Below are positions 17,454 through 24,911 of a stretch of DNA of 63,057 nt, piece by piece (the first letter of the stretch is position 1; each line of letters begins with the position of its first letter). Source of the DNA: an uncultured Helicobacteraceae bacterium (lineage in GTDB: Bacteria; Campylobacterota; Campylobacteria; Campylobacterales; Helicobacteraceae). The notes under the pieces were generated by a model. It had not been told where the DNA came from and did no database searches. It saw nothing but the letters and a program-made list of their open reading frames with translations. The position numbers and the translations under genes are program-made. Location: assembly GCA_910578285.1 (NCBI GenBank), contig CAJTQL010000011.1, positions 1-63,057 on the forward strand, given 5' to 3'.

Positions 17454-18025
17454 CACGTTATTTGTTTGCCATGTTTGCGTTTTTGACATGCTTGTTTGCT
17501 CAAGAATCGAGCCAAAAACTCGAGACAAACCCCATCTTAGAGCCCGAAATCATTCCGTTGCATGCGCCGCTACCGCCTGTGGAATCTGATGTGCCAAGCT
17601 CGGCATTCTTGCCACCTGAAGAGTTTGCGCCCCCACTTTTGCGCCCTTTGCCTAAAACGCCGCTTTCTGCCCCCGCACCAAGCGACACAGCGCCCATTGC
17701 TGCGCCGAGCAAGTCACCACACACAAAATCTCCCACATATAGTGAGCATTTTCAAAACACACAGCCCGAGCCTTTTAGCAAGCCTCTTTCGGGCATAGGA
17801 GCACAAAAAGAGGGCAATTCGTTTGTGTATTCTCGCAGCAACGCCTTGCCACAAAACATCGATTCGAGCGAGCAGCTCGGCAACACTACAATCTTTGGCA
17901 CGCACAGCACGGCGCAAAGCGTTGGTAATCGTTTCTATTTCCCTATCCAAAGCGAAGCCGCAGCAGTGGGCAACAAATTCTACTATCCAAGCGGCGATGG
18001 CAAGCTTATGCCATCGATTCGCTAG
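17450..18025 (+). CDS. Secreted Pro-rich protein with C-terminal GN-(F/T) repeats
   Basis: The 191-residue product has a signal peptide (MTRYLFAMFAFLTCLFAQES). A long Pro/Ser/Ala linker follows (about residues 30-105). Four degenerate repeats then occur: EGNSFVYS, LGNTTIFG, VGNRFYFP and VGNKFYYP, about 15-25 residues apart, and the chain ends GKLMPSIR. I do not recognise the family. The layout suggests a periplasmic or surface protein that spans the wall by its Pro-rich part. Its ATG overlaps the dedA stop, and AGGAGGAAAAG is a strong ribosome binding site. Confidence 0.8.
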   Translation: MTRYLFAMFAFLTCLFAQESSQKLETNPILEPEIIPLHAPLPPVESDVPSSAFLPPEEFAPPLLRPLPKTPLSAPAPSDTAPIAAPSKSPHTKSPTYSEHFQNTQPEPFSKPLSGIGAQKEGNSFVYSRSNALPQNIDSSEQLGNTTIFGTHSTAQSVGNRFYFPIQSEAAAVGNKFYYPSGDGKLMPSIR

Positions 18026-18039
18026 GGCGAAGGGCAAAA

Positions 18040-19182
18040 ATGTTCGATTTTGACACAATCCACAACCGCCGCGGCACATGTTCGCTCAAATGGAACGGCA
18101 GAGAGGGTGAGATTCCATTGTGGGTTGCTGATATGGACTTTGTCGCTGCGCCCGCGATTTTGCAAGCGCTGCAAAGGCGCGTGCAGCATGGAATCTTTGG
18201 CTACAATGTCTTGCCAAAAGCCTATTATGAGAGCATCATCGCTTGGTGGGCGCAGTATCATCAATATCATATACAAAAAGAATGGATTGTTTTTTGCAAT
18301 GGAATCGTGCCTGCAATCGCGTCTATCATTCGGCATTGCACAAACAAAGGCGCAAAGATTCTTGTCCAAACACCCGTGTATCACGCATTTTTTCGCTGTA
18401 TTGAGGCAAATGGGCGCGAGGTGCTCGAATCGCCACTTTACTATGAAAATGGAAGCTATGCTATCGACTTTGTAGCGCTTGAGCGCGACTTGCAGCAGCC
18501 AGATGTGCAGATGATGATTCTTTGCAATCCGCATAATCCCATTGGCAAGGTGTGGAATCGCGATGAGCTCGCCACAATCGGCAGGCTTTGTGCCAAGCAC
18601 AATGTCTTGCTGCTCTCTGATGAGATTCATTGCGATTTGCTCGAAAGTGGGCAAACCCACACGCCGATGGCGCTTGTGCAAAGCGCGCCCATCATCACGA
18701 CACTTTCGGCGTCCAAGGCGTTCAACCTCGCGGGTTTGCAGGGTGCGTTTTGTGTGCTTGAGGATTCGCAGCTGCGCGAACGAATCAGCGCCGCTTTTGC
18801 AATCGATGAGATTAATGCACCTTGCGCGTTTAGCATAGACGCAACGATTGCCGCCTTTTCGCAATCGCGTGAATGGTTGGTGGCGCTAAACGCATATATT
18901 GCGGCAAATAAGAATCTTGTGAGGCAAGCCCTTAAGCCGCTGCCTGTGCGTGTTGTGGGCGGCGAGGCGACCTATATGCTTTGGATTGAGACAGCAAAGA
19001 TTGCGAATGATTCAGGGAAACTATGTGCAGATTTACGCAAACATGTGGGGCTCTATTTCTCGCCCGGTACACAATTTCGTGGCAATGGGCGCAACTTTTT
19101 GCGCGCCAATCTCGCACTCCCACAAGCCCTTTTGCACGAGGCGCTCGAGCGCTTTGTGGGCGCGATTTTGAAATATCGATAG
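18040..19182 (+). CDS. PatB/MalY-type aminotransferase-fold C-S lyase
   Basis: The 380-residue fold-type I PLP enzyme shows the PatB/MalY signature: WVADMDFVAAPAI at the start, GIFGYN, LCNPHNPIG, LLLSDEIHCDL and the PLP lysine in LSASKAFNLAGLQ. Family members cleave cystathionine or cysteine conjugates to a thiol, ammonia and pyruvate; MalY also has a regulatory role in E. coli. Methionine biosynthesis or sulfur salvage is plausible. The name should not be confused with peptidoglycan O-acetyltransferase PatB, encoded at 27371. The ribosome binding site is GGGCGAAGGG. Confidence 0.9.
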   Translation: MFDFDTIHNRRGTCSLKWNGREGEIPLWVADMDFVAAPAILQALQRRVQHGIFGYNVLPKAYYESIIAWWAQYHQYHIQKEWIVFCNGIVPAIASIIRHCTNKGAKILVQTPVYHAFFRCIEANGREVLESPLYYENGSYAIDFVALERDLQQPDVQMMILCNPHNPIGKVWNRDELATIGRLCAKHNVLLLSDEIHCDLLESGQTHTPMALVQSAPIITTLSASKAFNLAGLQGAFCVLEDSQLRERISAAFAIDEINAPCAFSIDATIAAFSQSREWLVALNAYIAANKNLVRQALKPLPVRVVGGEATYMLWIETAKIANDSGKLCADLRKHVGLYFSPGTQFRGNGRNFLRANLALPQALLHEALERFVGAILKYR

Positions 19183-19242
19183 TTTGTTAAAGAATCGGAG
19201 TGTGGATTGAGCGCATATTCGTGTTTGTGTGTTCAATGATGG

Positions 19243-19512
19243 TTGTCTTTGTCCCCTAACACCCCAGACAAAACAAGCTATATTGCCCATGAATATCTCA
19301 ATGCCGCATGGGATTGTTTTTGGTATAGCGACATTGTGGCGCGTATGGAAAACATGACAAAATGTAATGATGCTTGCAATGCAAAGATTTTGGAACATTA
19401 TGAGGATTTGAATATCTCACCCGAAGGTTTAACATTCTTAAAATCAATTAAGAACAAGATTTTCCGTGAACAACTCAAAGACTTTTATGTCAATCGACAA
19501 TTCCACTTATAA
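19243..19512 (+). pseudogene. Remnant of a methyltransferase with regulatory domain
   Basis: An 89-codon frame with only a TTG start and a TGA six bases before it. The stretch IAHEYLNAAWDCFWYSDIVA resembles the conserved Y-x-x-H-E-Y-L-N-x-x-x-x-x-x-Y-F-x-D-(I/V) segment of class I methyltransferases carrying the regulatory domain PF10119. The end (SPEGLTFLKSIKNKIFREQL) resembles a later part of that domain, with a gap between them. I read it as a deleted fragment. It has no methyltransferase SAM motif. Confidence 0.45.
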
Positions 19513-19579
19513 GCAATTGGGAATTTGCTAGATTGCCACGAGCAATGACAATTAGAATCTTATAAAGAATCTAGCCACT

Positions 19580-19618
19580 CGTCATTGTTTCAGATTCTAG
19601 GCAATCCTCGCGATGACG
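19580..19618. repeat. Dispersed CGTCATTG inverted repeat, copy 1
   Basis: CGTCATTG at 19580-19587 and CGATGACG at 19611-19618 form an imperfect inverted repeat around CAGATTCTAGGCAATCC. Related copies lie at 41694 and 50977, and a fragment at 1053. A diverged half-element (GATTGCCACGAGCAATGAC) lies just upstream at about 19531. Confidence 0.65.
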
Positions 19619-19843
19619 CAATTGTTGCGCTTGCAGCCACAGACGGCGGGCGATTGAAACATGTTTTTGATTTCTTATTAACTATTTTCATGGTAAGATT
19701 GTGATTGGGTACCTTTTCTCTCTATGGGGACATGGCATGGCAAAAGCAGAAGTCGGATTTGCGGCGCTGCACGTCTCTATTTTGGGGCGCTTTGGCGATT
19801 GTCGCAAAAATCTTTGCATGATTTTGTCGTAATGAGGTCAATG

Positions 19844-19859
19844 TGGAACTGTTATTGCT
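19844..19859 (+). promoter_or_regulatory. Sigma-54 (RpoN) promoter upstream of flgB
   Basis: TGGAAC, five bases, then TTGCT matches the -24/-12 consensus TGGCAC-N5-TTGCA/T with one change in the -24 box. The invariant GG and GC are at the required spacing. It lies 41 bases before the flgB ATG. Rod genes in Campylobacter-type flagella are commonly under RpoN and FlgSR, so position and match agree. Confidence 0.75.
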
Positions 19860-19899
19860 AGAGTCTGAGTATTAGAGATTTGCAATAAAAGGATTTTCG

Positions 19900-20346
19900 A
19901 TGATTAGTAAGACAGATAGCATTTTTAGTTACAGCAAAGCCAAAGAGATAGCTGTAAAGGCGCTTGATTATCGGTCACTTCGACAAGATTTGATTGCAAG
20001 TAATATTGCAAATGTGGATACACCGATGTATCGCCCTAAGGATATTAACTTTGAGCAAGTTTTAGCTAAAAAGGCAAAAGAATTGCTAAACTATGTACCC
20101 GATAAGAGGCTTACATTGTGGAAACCCAATGAACGTCATCTGGACCCAAGCACACCTGATGAAAATAAAAGCACGATTTTCTATCGTGATGGGCATCTTG
20201 CTAGGAATGATGGCAATAGCGTGGATCTCGATGTCGAGACCAGCGAACTGGGCAAAAATTCGGTGATGTATCAGGCGATTGTGAACGCTTTGAAAAAACA
20301 TGGTGGCATGTTTTCTTACGCGCTCGAATCAAGTCGGTCATTATAA
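19900..20346 (+). CDS. flgB: Flagellar basal-body rod protein FlgB
   Basis: FlgB forms part of the proximal rod. The 148-residue protein has the N-terminal rod motif LRQDLIASNIANVDTPMYRPKDINFEQ and the C-terminal coil (NSVMYQAIVNALKKHGGMF) that pairs with it. It is exported by the flagellar type III apparatus, so it has no Sec signal. It is the first gene after the sigma-54 type promoter and 17 bases before flgC, with AAAAGGA upstream. Confidence 0.96.
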   Translation: MISKTDSIFSYSKAKEIAVKALDYRSLRQDLIASNIANVDTPMYRPKDINFEQVLAKKAKELLNYVPDKRLTLWKPNERHLDPSTPDENKSTIFYRDGHLARNDGNSVDLDVETSELGKNSVMYQAIVNALKKHGGMFSYALESSRSL

Positions 20347-20363
20347 TATGAGGGAGGTATCAA

Positions 20364-20861
20364 ATGTCATTTCTATCTAGTTTTGATATTAGTGGTTATG
20401 GGTTATCATCGCAACGCGTGCGCTTGAATATGATTTCGAGTAATATTGCGAATGCAAATACAACGCGCACAGATGAAGGTGGTCCCTATCGCCGCAAAGA
20501 TGTGATTTTTAGAGCTTTTGATTTTAATGAAGTTCTGAATAAAAAGCTAGGGGAGGATAATAACCTTCTACGCTATGAAGACCCTCTTGATGAAGACGAG
20601 TGGGGGCGAAAACCCCAGCCGCCCATTATGAGCGTTTATATCGATAAAATCGTGCGTGATGATACAGAACCACGCATGAAATATGAGCCGCATCATCCCG
20701 ATGCAAACAGTGAAGGGTATGTTGCCTATCCTAATGTAAATCCTGTTGTGGAGATGTCTAACCTCATCGAAACAACGAGGGCTTACCAAGCGAATGTTGC
20801 TGCGTTTCAAAGTGCAAAAAATATGACTAGCACAGCGCTGACGATGTTCCAAAATTCATAG
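20364..20861 (+). CDS. flgC: Flagellar basal-body rod protein FlgC
   Basis: FlgC is a proximal rod subunit. The 165-residue protein carries the family features ISGYGLSSQRVRLNMISSNIANANTT at the N-terminus and YVAYPNVNPVVEMSNLIETTRAYQANV near the C-terminus. AGGGAGG precedes the ATG. It is co-transcribed with flgB. Confidence 0.97.
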   Translation: MSFLSSFDISGYGLSSQRVRLNMISSNIANANTTRTDEGGPYRRKDVIFRAFDFNEVLNKKLGEDNNLLRYEDPLDEDEWGRKPQPPIMSVYIDKIVRDDTEPRMKYEPHHPDANSEGYVAYPNVNPVVEMSNLIETTRAYQANVAAFQSAKNMTSTALTMFQNS

Positions 20862-20891
20862 GGTTTCAGCAGAGTTATAGGTTAGAGTCTC

Positions 20892-20897
20892 TATAAT
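20892..20897 (+). promoter_or_regulatory. -10 box upstream of fliE
   Basis: TATAAT in the 114-bp gap between flgC and fliE, about 80 bases before the fliE ATG. It could give fliE and ftsI a housekeeping promoter separate from the flgB promoter, which would keep the essential ftsI expressed when flagellar genes are off. Confidence 0.4.
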
Positions 20898-20975
20898 ACA
20901 TTTTTTCGGGTTGCCGATATAGTGTATGAGACCTTTAGGATTTAAGAAGGCTAAAACAAAGACAAGGAGTCTGAA

Positions 20976-21305
20976 ATGGCGGATATGAATCAAATTAGCA
21001 AAATTGCACCTTTTGCACCAGTGAGCCCAATTGCTCCCGTTGGAGGTGTGCCACAGCAGCCGTTCGTTAATGACGCTCCTCTTGATAAAAGTTTTGCGAG
21101 CGTTCTTAAGCGTGCAGTTGATGAGGTGAATCTCAATCAGCAACAAAGTGAGCAGGCATTAGCCGATGTTGCCACAGGGCAAATCAAAGATTTGCACCAA
21201 GCAGCGATTGCCATTGGCAAAGCAGAAAACAGCATGAAGTTGATGCTAGAGGTTCGCAATAAGGCGATTAGTGCTTACAAAGAGATTCTTAGAACTCAAA
21301 TCTAG
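20976..21305 (+). CDS. fliE: Flagellar hook-basal body complex protein FliE
   Basis: FliE links the MS ring and export gate to the proximal rod. The 109-residue length and the C-terminal helix (DLHQAAIAIGKAENSMKLML, then EVRNKAISAYKEILRTQI) are typical; K-A-x-x-S-x-x-L-x-x-x-V-R-(N/D)-K is the signature. ACAAGGAG precedes the ATG. ftsI follows after 6 bases. Confidence 0.96.
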   Translation: MADMNQISKIAPFAPVSPIAPVGGVPQQPFVNDAPLDKSFASVLKRAVDEVNLNQQQSEQALADVATGQIKDLHQAAIAIGKAENSMKLMLEVRNKAISAYKEILRTQI

Positions 21306-21311
21306 GTTTGA

Positions 21312-23108
21312 ATGAATCTCACGAGCAGCAAGACACGTACGGGCAAAATCGTTGTTCTCTATGGTGTTTTGCTGCTTGGTTTTTTATTGTTTTTGGTTTC
21401 CTTATATCATACTGTCTTAAGCGAACGCAAATCCCCATCTCTTCGAGCAACCCATCTTGAGAGTGCTGTTCGTGGTTCGATATATAGCAGTGATGGTTTT
21501 ATGCTTGCTTCAAGCAAAAAGCTTTACAAAGCCGTTGTGAATACTTACAATATTGACCCCCGCAAATTTGATTTATTTGTTGCTTTGTTTTGTATCTATA
21601 GTGGTATGAACGAATTTGATGTGCGCAAAAAATTAACACAAAAAGGCAATGTTGTTTTGTCTTATTCTATAGACGCAAAAACGGCTGCAAACCTCAAACA
21701 ACTTGTTTATACGCTCAATCTGTATGATGTTTTTCGAGAATATGAAGATTCAAAAGGGCGTGTTTTTAAATATGGACTTTCGATTCTTGAAAGTGGCGAA
21801 CAACGTGATTATCTTTATGCAAATTCTATGGAACCTCTTGTGGGTTATGTGCAAAAAACTGAAGAAGATAAAATCACACGTGTGAGCGGCATTAAAGGCA
21901 TTGAAGGATTCTATAATGGCTATCTTGAATCGATTCAACATGGCAAGATTCATGCCGAGCGCGATATTGGTTTTAATCCAATCCTTAGCAAAGATGCGCT
22001 CTATGCTGAACGCAACGATGGATATAGTCTGACTCTCAATATTGCACTCAAACTTCAAACCAAAATTGAACGATTGCTTGATTTCGAAAATCAACGCATT
22101 GGTGCAAAAGAAATTATCGCGGGTATTATGGAAGCCCAAAGTGGACGCATTATTACTCTTGCATCAACTAAACGTTTCAATCCTAATAAAATCACAAAAG
22201 ATATCTATCCTAATCTGAATAATTCTGCTGTGGAGCATGCTTTTGAGCCGGGCAGTATTATTAAACCTTTGATTTATGCTATTTTGCTCGAAAACAATCT
22301 CTTGGATTTACAAGAAAAATTCCCTCTTTATGGAGGGCGCTATAAAATTGGCAATTTTGTCATCACCGATACACATCGCATGAAAGAAGCAAATCTCGAA
22401 GAAATTATGATATATTCAAGCAATATCGGAATGGCGCAAGTTGCCCAAAAACTTTCACCAGCACAATATTATGATGGCTTGATTCGGCTTGGTTTTGCAC
22501 GGAGCAGTGGAATTGACTTGCCCTTTGAACAACATGGCAAGATTCCATCACGTTCGATGTTGGGCAATGAAGTCTATAAGGCAACTGTGTCATATGGCTA
22601 TGGCTTGCAAAGCACCTTTATCCAAATGCTTAAGGCATACAATATCATCACCAACAATGGCGCGACAAATGACCCAATGATTGCCGAGGGCGTGGTTGTG
22701 AATAATCTCAAATATCCCGTTTCTCATCAACAGCCTCAACAGATTATCCAAAAAGCAAGTGCCGTGATTTTGCAAGATTTGCTGATTAAAACCGTGCAAT
22801 CAGGCACAGCAAAGGGAGCTGCCGTGCCGGGAATTATCGTTGGTGGCAAAACAGGTACAGCACATATTGCCGAAAGTGGCAAGTATGTCAATCGCTACAA
22901 CAGCTCCTTTTTTGGTTTTGCAGCTGATGCGATGTCGCGTTATACAATCGGTATCGTAGTCCTCGAACCCAACACAGAAGAATCCTATTTTGGAGCGCGT
23001 ACAGCTGTTCCTGTTTATAAGAAAATCATTGAGCTTTTGCTTGCCGAAAAATACCTCATGCAGCTGCCATCGTCTGTGTTAAAGGAAAACAATGAAATTT
23101 CTAAATGA
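21312..23108 (+). CDS. ftsI: Penicillin-binding protein / division transpeptidase FtsI
   Basis: This 598-residue class B PBP is an inner-membrane transpeptidase for septal peptidoglycan. One membrane helix (about residues 11-33) is followed by the pedestal domain (VRGSIYSSDGFMLASS) and the transpeptidase domain with S315-x-x-K318 (EPGSIIKPL), SSN (IYSSNIGMAQ) and K513TG (GGKTGTAHIAE). The fliE-ftsI order is the one known in H. pylori (HP1557-HP1556). It overlaps the AAA+ gene by 17 bases. Confidence 0.93.
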   Translation: MNLTSSKTRTGKIVVLYGVLLLGFLLFLVSLYHTVLSERKSPSLRATHLESAVRGSIYSSDGFMLASSKKLYKAVVNTYNIDPRKFDLFVALFCIYSGMNEFDVRKKLTQKGNVVLSYSIDAKTAANLKQLVYTLNLYDVFREYEDSKGRVFKYGLSILESGEQRDYLYANSMEPLVGYVQKTEEDKITRVSGIKGIEGFYNGYLESIQHGKIHAERDIGFNPILSKDALYAERNDGYSLTLNIALKLQTKIERLLDFENQRIGAKEIIAGIMEAQSGRIITLASTKRFNPNKITKDIYPNLNNSAVEHAFEPGSIIKPLIYAILLENNLLDLQEKFPLYGGRYKIGNFVITDTHRMKEANLEEIMIYSSNIGMAQVAQKLSPAQYYDGLIRLGFARSSGIDLPFEQHGKIPSRSMLGNEVYKATVSYGYGLQSTFIQMLKAYNIITNNGATNDPMIAEGVVVNNLKYPVSHQQPQQIIQKASAVILQDLLIKTVQSGTAKGAAVPGIIVGGKTGTAHIAESGKYVNRYNSSFFGFAADAMSRYTIGIVVLEPNTEESYFGARTAVPVYKKIIELLLAEKYLMQLPSSVLKENNEISK

Positions 23109-24831
23109 TTTTATCACCCAAATCGACCTTTCGCAAGCAGTCCTTTACCCACAGCTCAAATGCTCCGTGAATGAAGCGCGCATTTTGCAGTATCTTACGA
23201 TAGCCTTTTTACGTGGCGATGAGGATATGAGCGTACGCGATATTCTTATTGCACTTTTTGGGCAAGAAAAAGAGCCATACTCTCATTTGGAGCATATCCA
23301 TGAGATTCGCCATTTGCTCGAGCTTGGCTGGCTTTCGCAAGTTGAGGTGTTTCCAATGGTTCTTTCTAAAGTTACGTTGCTCGAATTATTCTCGACAAAT
23401 ATCGCACTCTCAAGCTCGTTTCTCAAGCTCCTCGAAGTTGGCGAGGTTGCCTTCAATCTACCTGAAATTGCACCTTATGATGACCATCTGGAATATCTCA
23501 AAGACCAATTTCAGCGAATCGACCTCCTCTCGCAAATCTGTCTACTCAAAGAGAATCACACGCAGGATTCTCCATCGCTAAGTAGCACGCAATCGAGGCT
23601 CGAGATGCTCGAAACGCGTATTGATGAGCGCTTGAAGCTCACACATAAAGAATTAAGTATTGAGCAATTTTTTCGTGAATATGGGCTAAGTCTTAAAGAG
23701 CGCACACTTTTTCTTGCATTGCTTAAAGAGGAATATTCTGACCATGATGAGCGGATTCGTGATATGAATAGCTTGCTCCATCTCATTAGTGATGAGGAAG
23801 TGGATAGAATCAAGAATCGTTCTTTGCTCGATGAACATAGTTTGTTGCTTGAAAAAGGTTTGGTTGATTATTATGAAGAAGTGTTACTCGCTTCAGGATA
23901 TGTAACACGTACATTTTTTATCCCAGAGGAGATTCTCTATAAAATCACGCACCCCAAAAAGCGGATTTCGCAAAAAAGCAAATTTCAATCTTTGCTCAAA
24001 GAGCAAGATGTATTTGAATGTGTTGAGACAAATAAGACAATGAGCGAGATTGTCCTTAGCCCTACAACAGAGGAGATTTTGCAAAACCTCATGCGCCAAG
24101 TCAATTTGCGCGTGCTCAATCGCCTCAAGATGTGGGGTGTGCGCGATAAAAAGGGCGGAATCGAAGCCAAAATTATCTTTTATGGACCTGCTGGCACAGG
24201 TAAAACGATTACGGCAAAAGCACTTGCTAAATCGCTCAAGCGCCCTTTGATTAGCTTGGATTGTTCAAAGATTCTTTCACTCTATGTGGGCGAAAGTGAA
24301 AAAAATGTACGTAAAATTTTTGATACTTATTATGACATTGTCAACGAAAGCAAGATTGAACCGATTTTATTGCTTGATGAAGCCGACCAATTTTTAAGTA
24401 TGCGCACACAAACAACATTTGGCGGCGCTGAAAAGATGCATAATCAAATGCAAAATATTTTTTTGGAGCAAATTGAAAAATTTAGGGGCATTCTAATAGC
24501 AACGACTAATCTGCTCGAATCGATTGATTCGGCATTCTCGCGACGTTTTAATTATAAGATTGAATTTAAGAAGCCCAATGAAAAGGAACGTTTGCGTTTA
24601 TGGGAAGGCATGCTGCCACGCAACGCACATTATGAAAAAGATTTTTCGTTGCAAACTCTTGCGCGTTATCCGCTCACAGGGGGACAGATTTGGCTTGTGA
24701 TTCAAAATACTGCCTATAAAGTTGCTGTTCGCGAAGAGCCTATTTTTTTGATGCAAGATTTCCTAACCGAGATTCAGCATGAGCGCAATGGTAATTTTGA
24801 TTCGGAGAAAATAGCTGGTTTCTTAGGCTAA
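23092..24831 (+). CDS. AAA+ ATPase of the CDC48/FtsH-like family
   Basis: The 579-residue protein has a helical N-terminal region of about 330 residues with no motif that I recognise. One AAA module follows: Walker A GPAGTGKT (about residues 365-372), Walker B ILLLDEAD (about 424-431), sensor ATTNLL and Arg finger region SAFSRRF. Single-AAA proteins of this layout are common in Campylobacterota and unassigned. No membrane helix or protease motif is present, so it is probably a soluble remodelling ATPase. It overlaps ftsI by 17 bases, which implies co-expression with division and rod genes. Confidence 0.85.
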   Translation: MKFLNDFITQIDLSQAVLYPQLKCSVNEARILQYLTIAFLRGDEDMSVRDILIALFGQEKEPYSHLEHIHEIRHLLELGWLSQVEVFPMVLSKVTLLELFSTNIALSSSFLKLLEVGEVAFNLPEIAPYDDHLEYLKDQFQRIDLLSQICLLKENHTQDSPSLSSTQSRLEMLETRIDERLKLTHKELSIEQFFREYGLSLKERTLFLALLKEEYSDHDERIRDMNSLLHLISDEEVDRIKNRSLLDEHSLLLEKGLVDYYEEVLLASGYVTRTFFIPEEILYKITHPKKRISQKSKFQSLLKEQDVFECVETNKTMSEIVLSPTTEEILQNLMRQVNLRVLNRLKMWGVRDKKGGIEAKIIFYGPAGTGKTITAKALAKSLKRPLISLDCSKILSLYVGESEKNVRKIFDTYYDIVNESKIEPILLLDEADQFLSMRTQTTFGGAEKMHNQMQNIFLEQIEKFRGILIATTNLLESIDSAFSRRFNYKIEFKKPNEKERLRLWEGMLPRNAHYEKDFSLQTLARYPLTGGQIWLVIQNTAYKVAVREEPIFLMQDFLTEIQHERNGNFDSEKIAGFLG

Positions 24832-24839
24832 CATGAACT

Positions 24840-24864
24840 AAATATTAATGTCTAATTAATATTT
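24840..24864. promoter_or_regulatory. AT-rich 10-bp inverted repeat, probable operator
   Basis: AAATATTAAT, GTCTA, ATTAATATTT is a perfect 10-bp inverted repeat with a 5-base spacer. Its last base is the first base of a TATAAT box (24864-24869), so a bound protein would cover the -10/-35 spacer of the following gene. The AT-only dyad is reminiscent of Fur-type boxes, but no regulator can be named. Confidence 0.5.
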
Positions 24865-24869
24865 ATAAT
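24864..24869 (+). promoter_or_regulatory. -10 box for the gene at 24912
   Basis: TATAAT lies 42 bases before the ATG at 24912, abutting the inverted repeat at 24840-24864. AAGGAGAAG is the ribosome binding site. Confidence 0.5.
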
Positions 24870-24911
24870 GTTAGAATTGCGAGATATGGTATGCATAATA
24901 AGGAGAAGATT

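Larger units (their letters stand above)
19513..19899. other. 387-bp gap with repeat, no convincing gene, flagellar promoter at its end
   Basis: The first 105 bases hold a member of the dispersed inverted repeat described at 19580. From 19620 to about 19840 I see only short frames; the longest, 31 codons at 19737-19832, has no similarity that I recognise. The last 56 bases carry the sigma-54 type promoter and the ribosome binding site of flgB. Confidence 0.6.

Noticed and set aside
19729..19744. TGGCATGGCAAAAGC as a second sigma-54 site
   Set aside because: The -12 half reads AAGC instead of TTGC; the site at 19844 is a much better match and closer to flgB.
24840..24864. Inverted repeat as terminator of the AAA+ gene
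   Set aside because: The stem is pure A/T except the loop and has no G/C clamp or following T-run; its place beside TATAAT fits an operator better.
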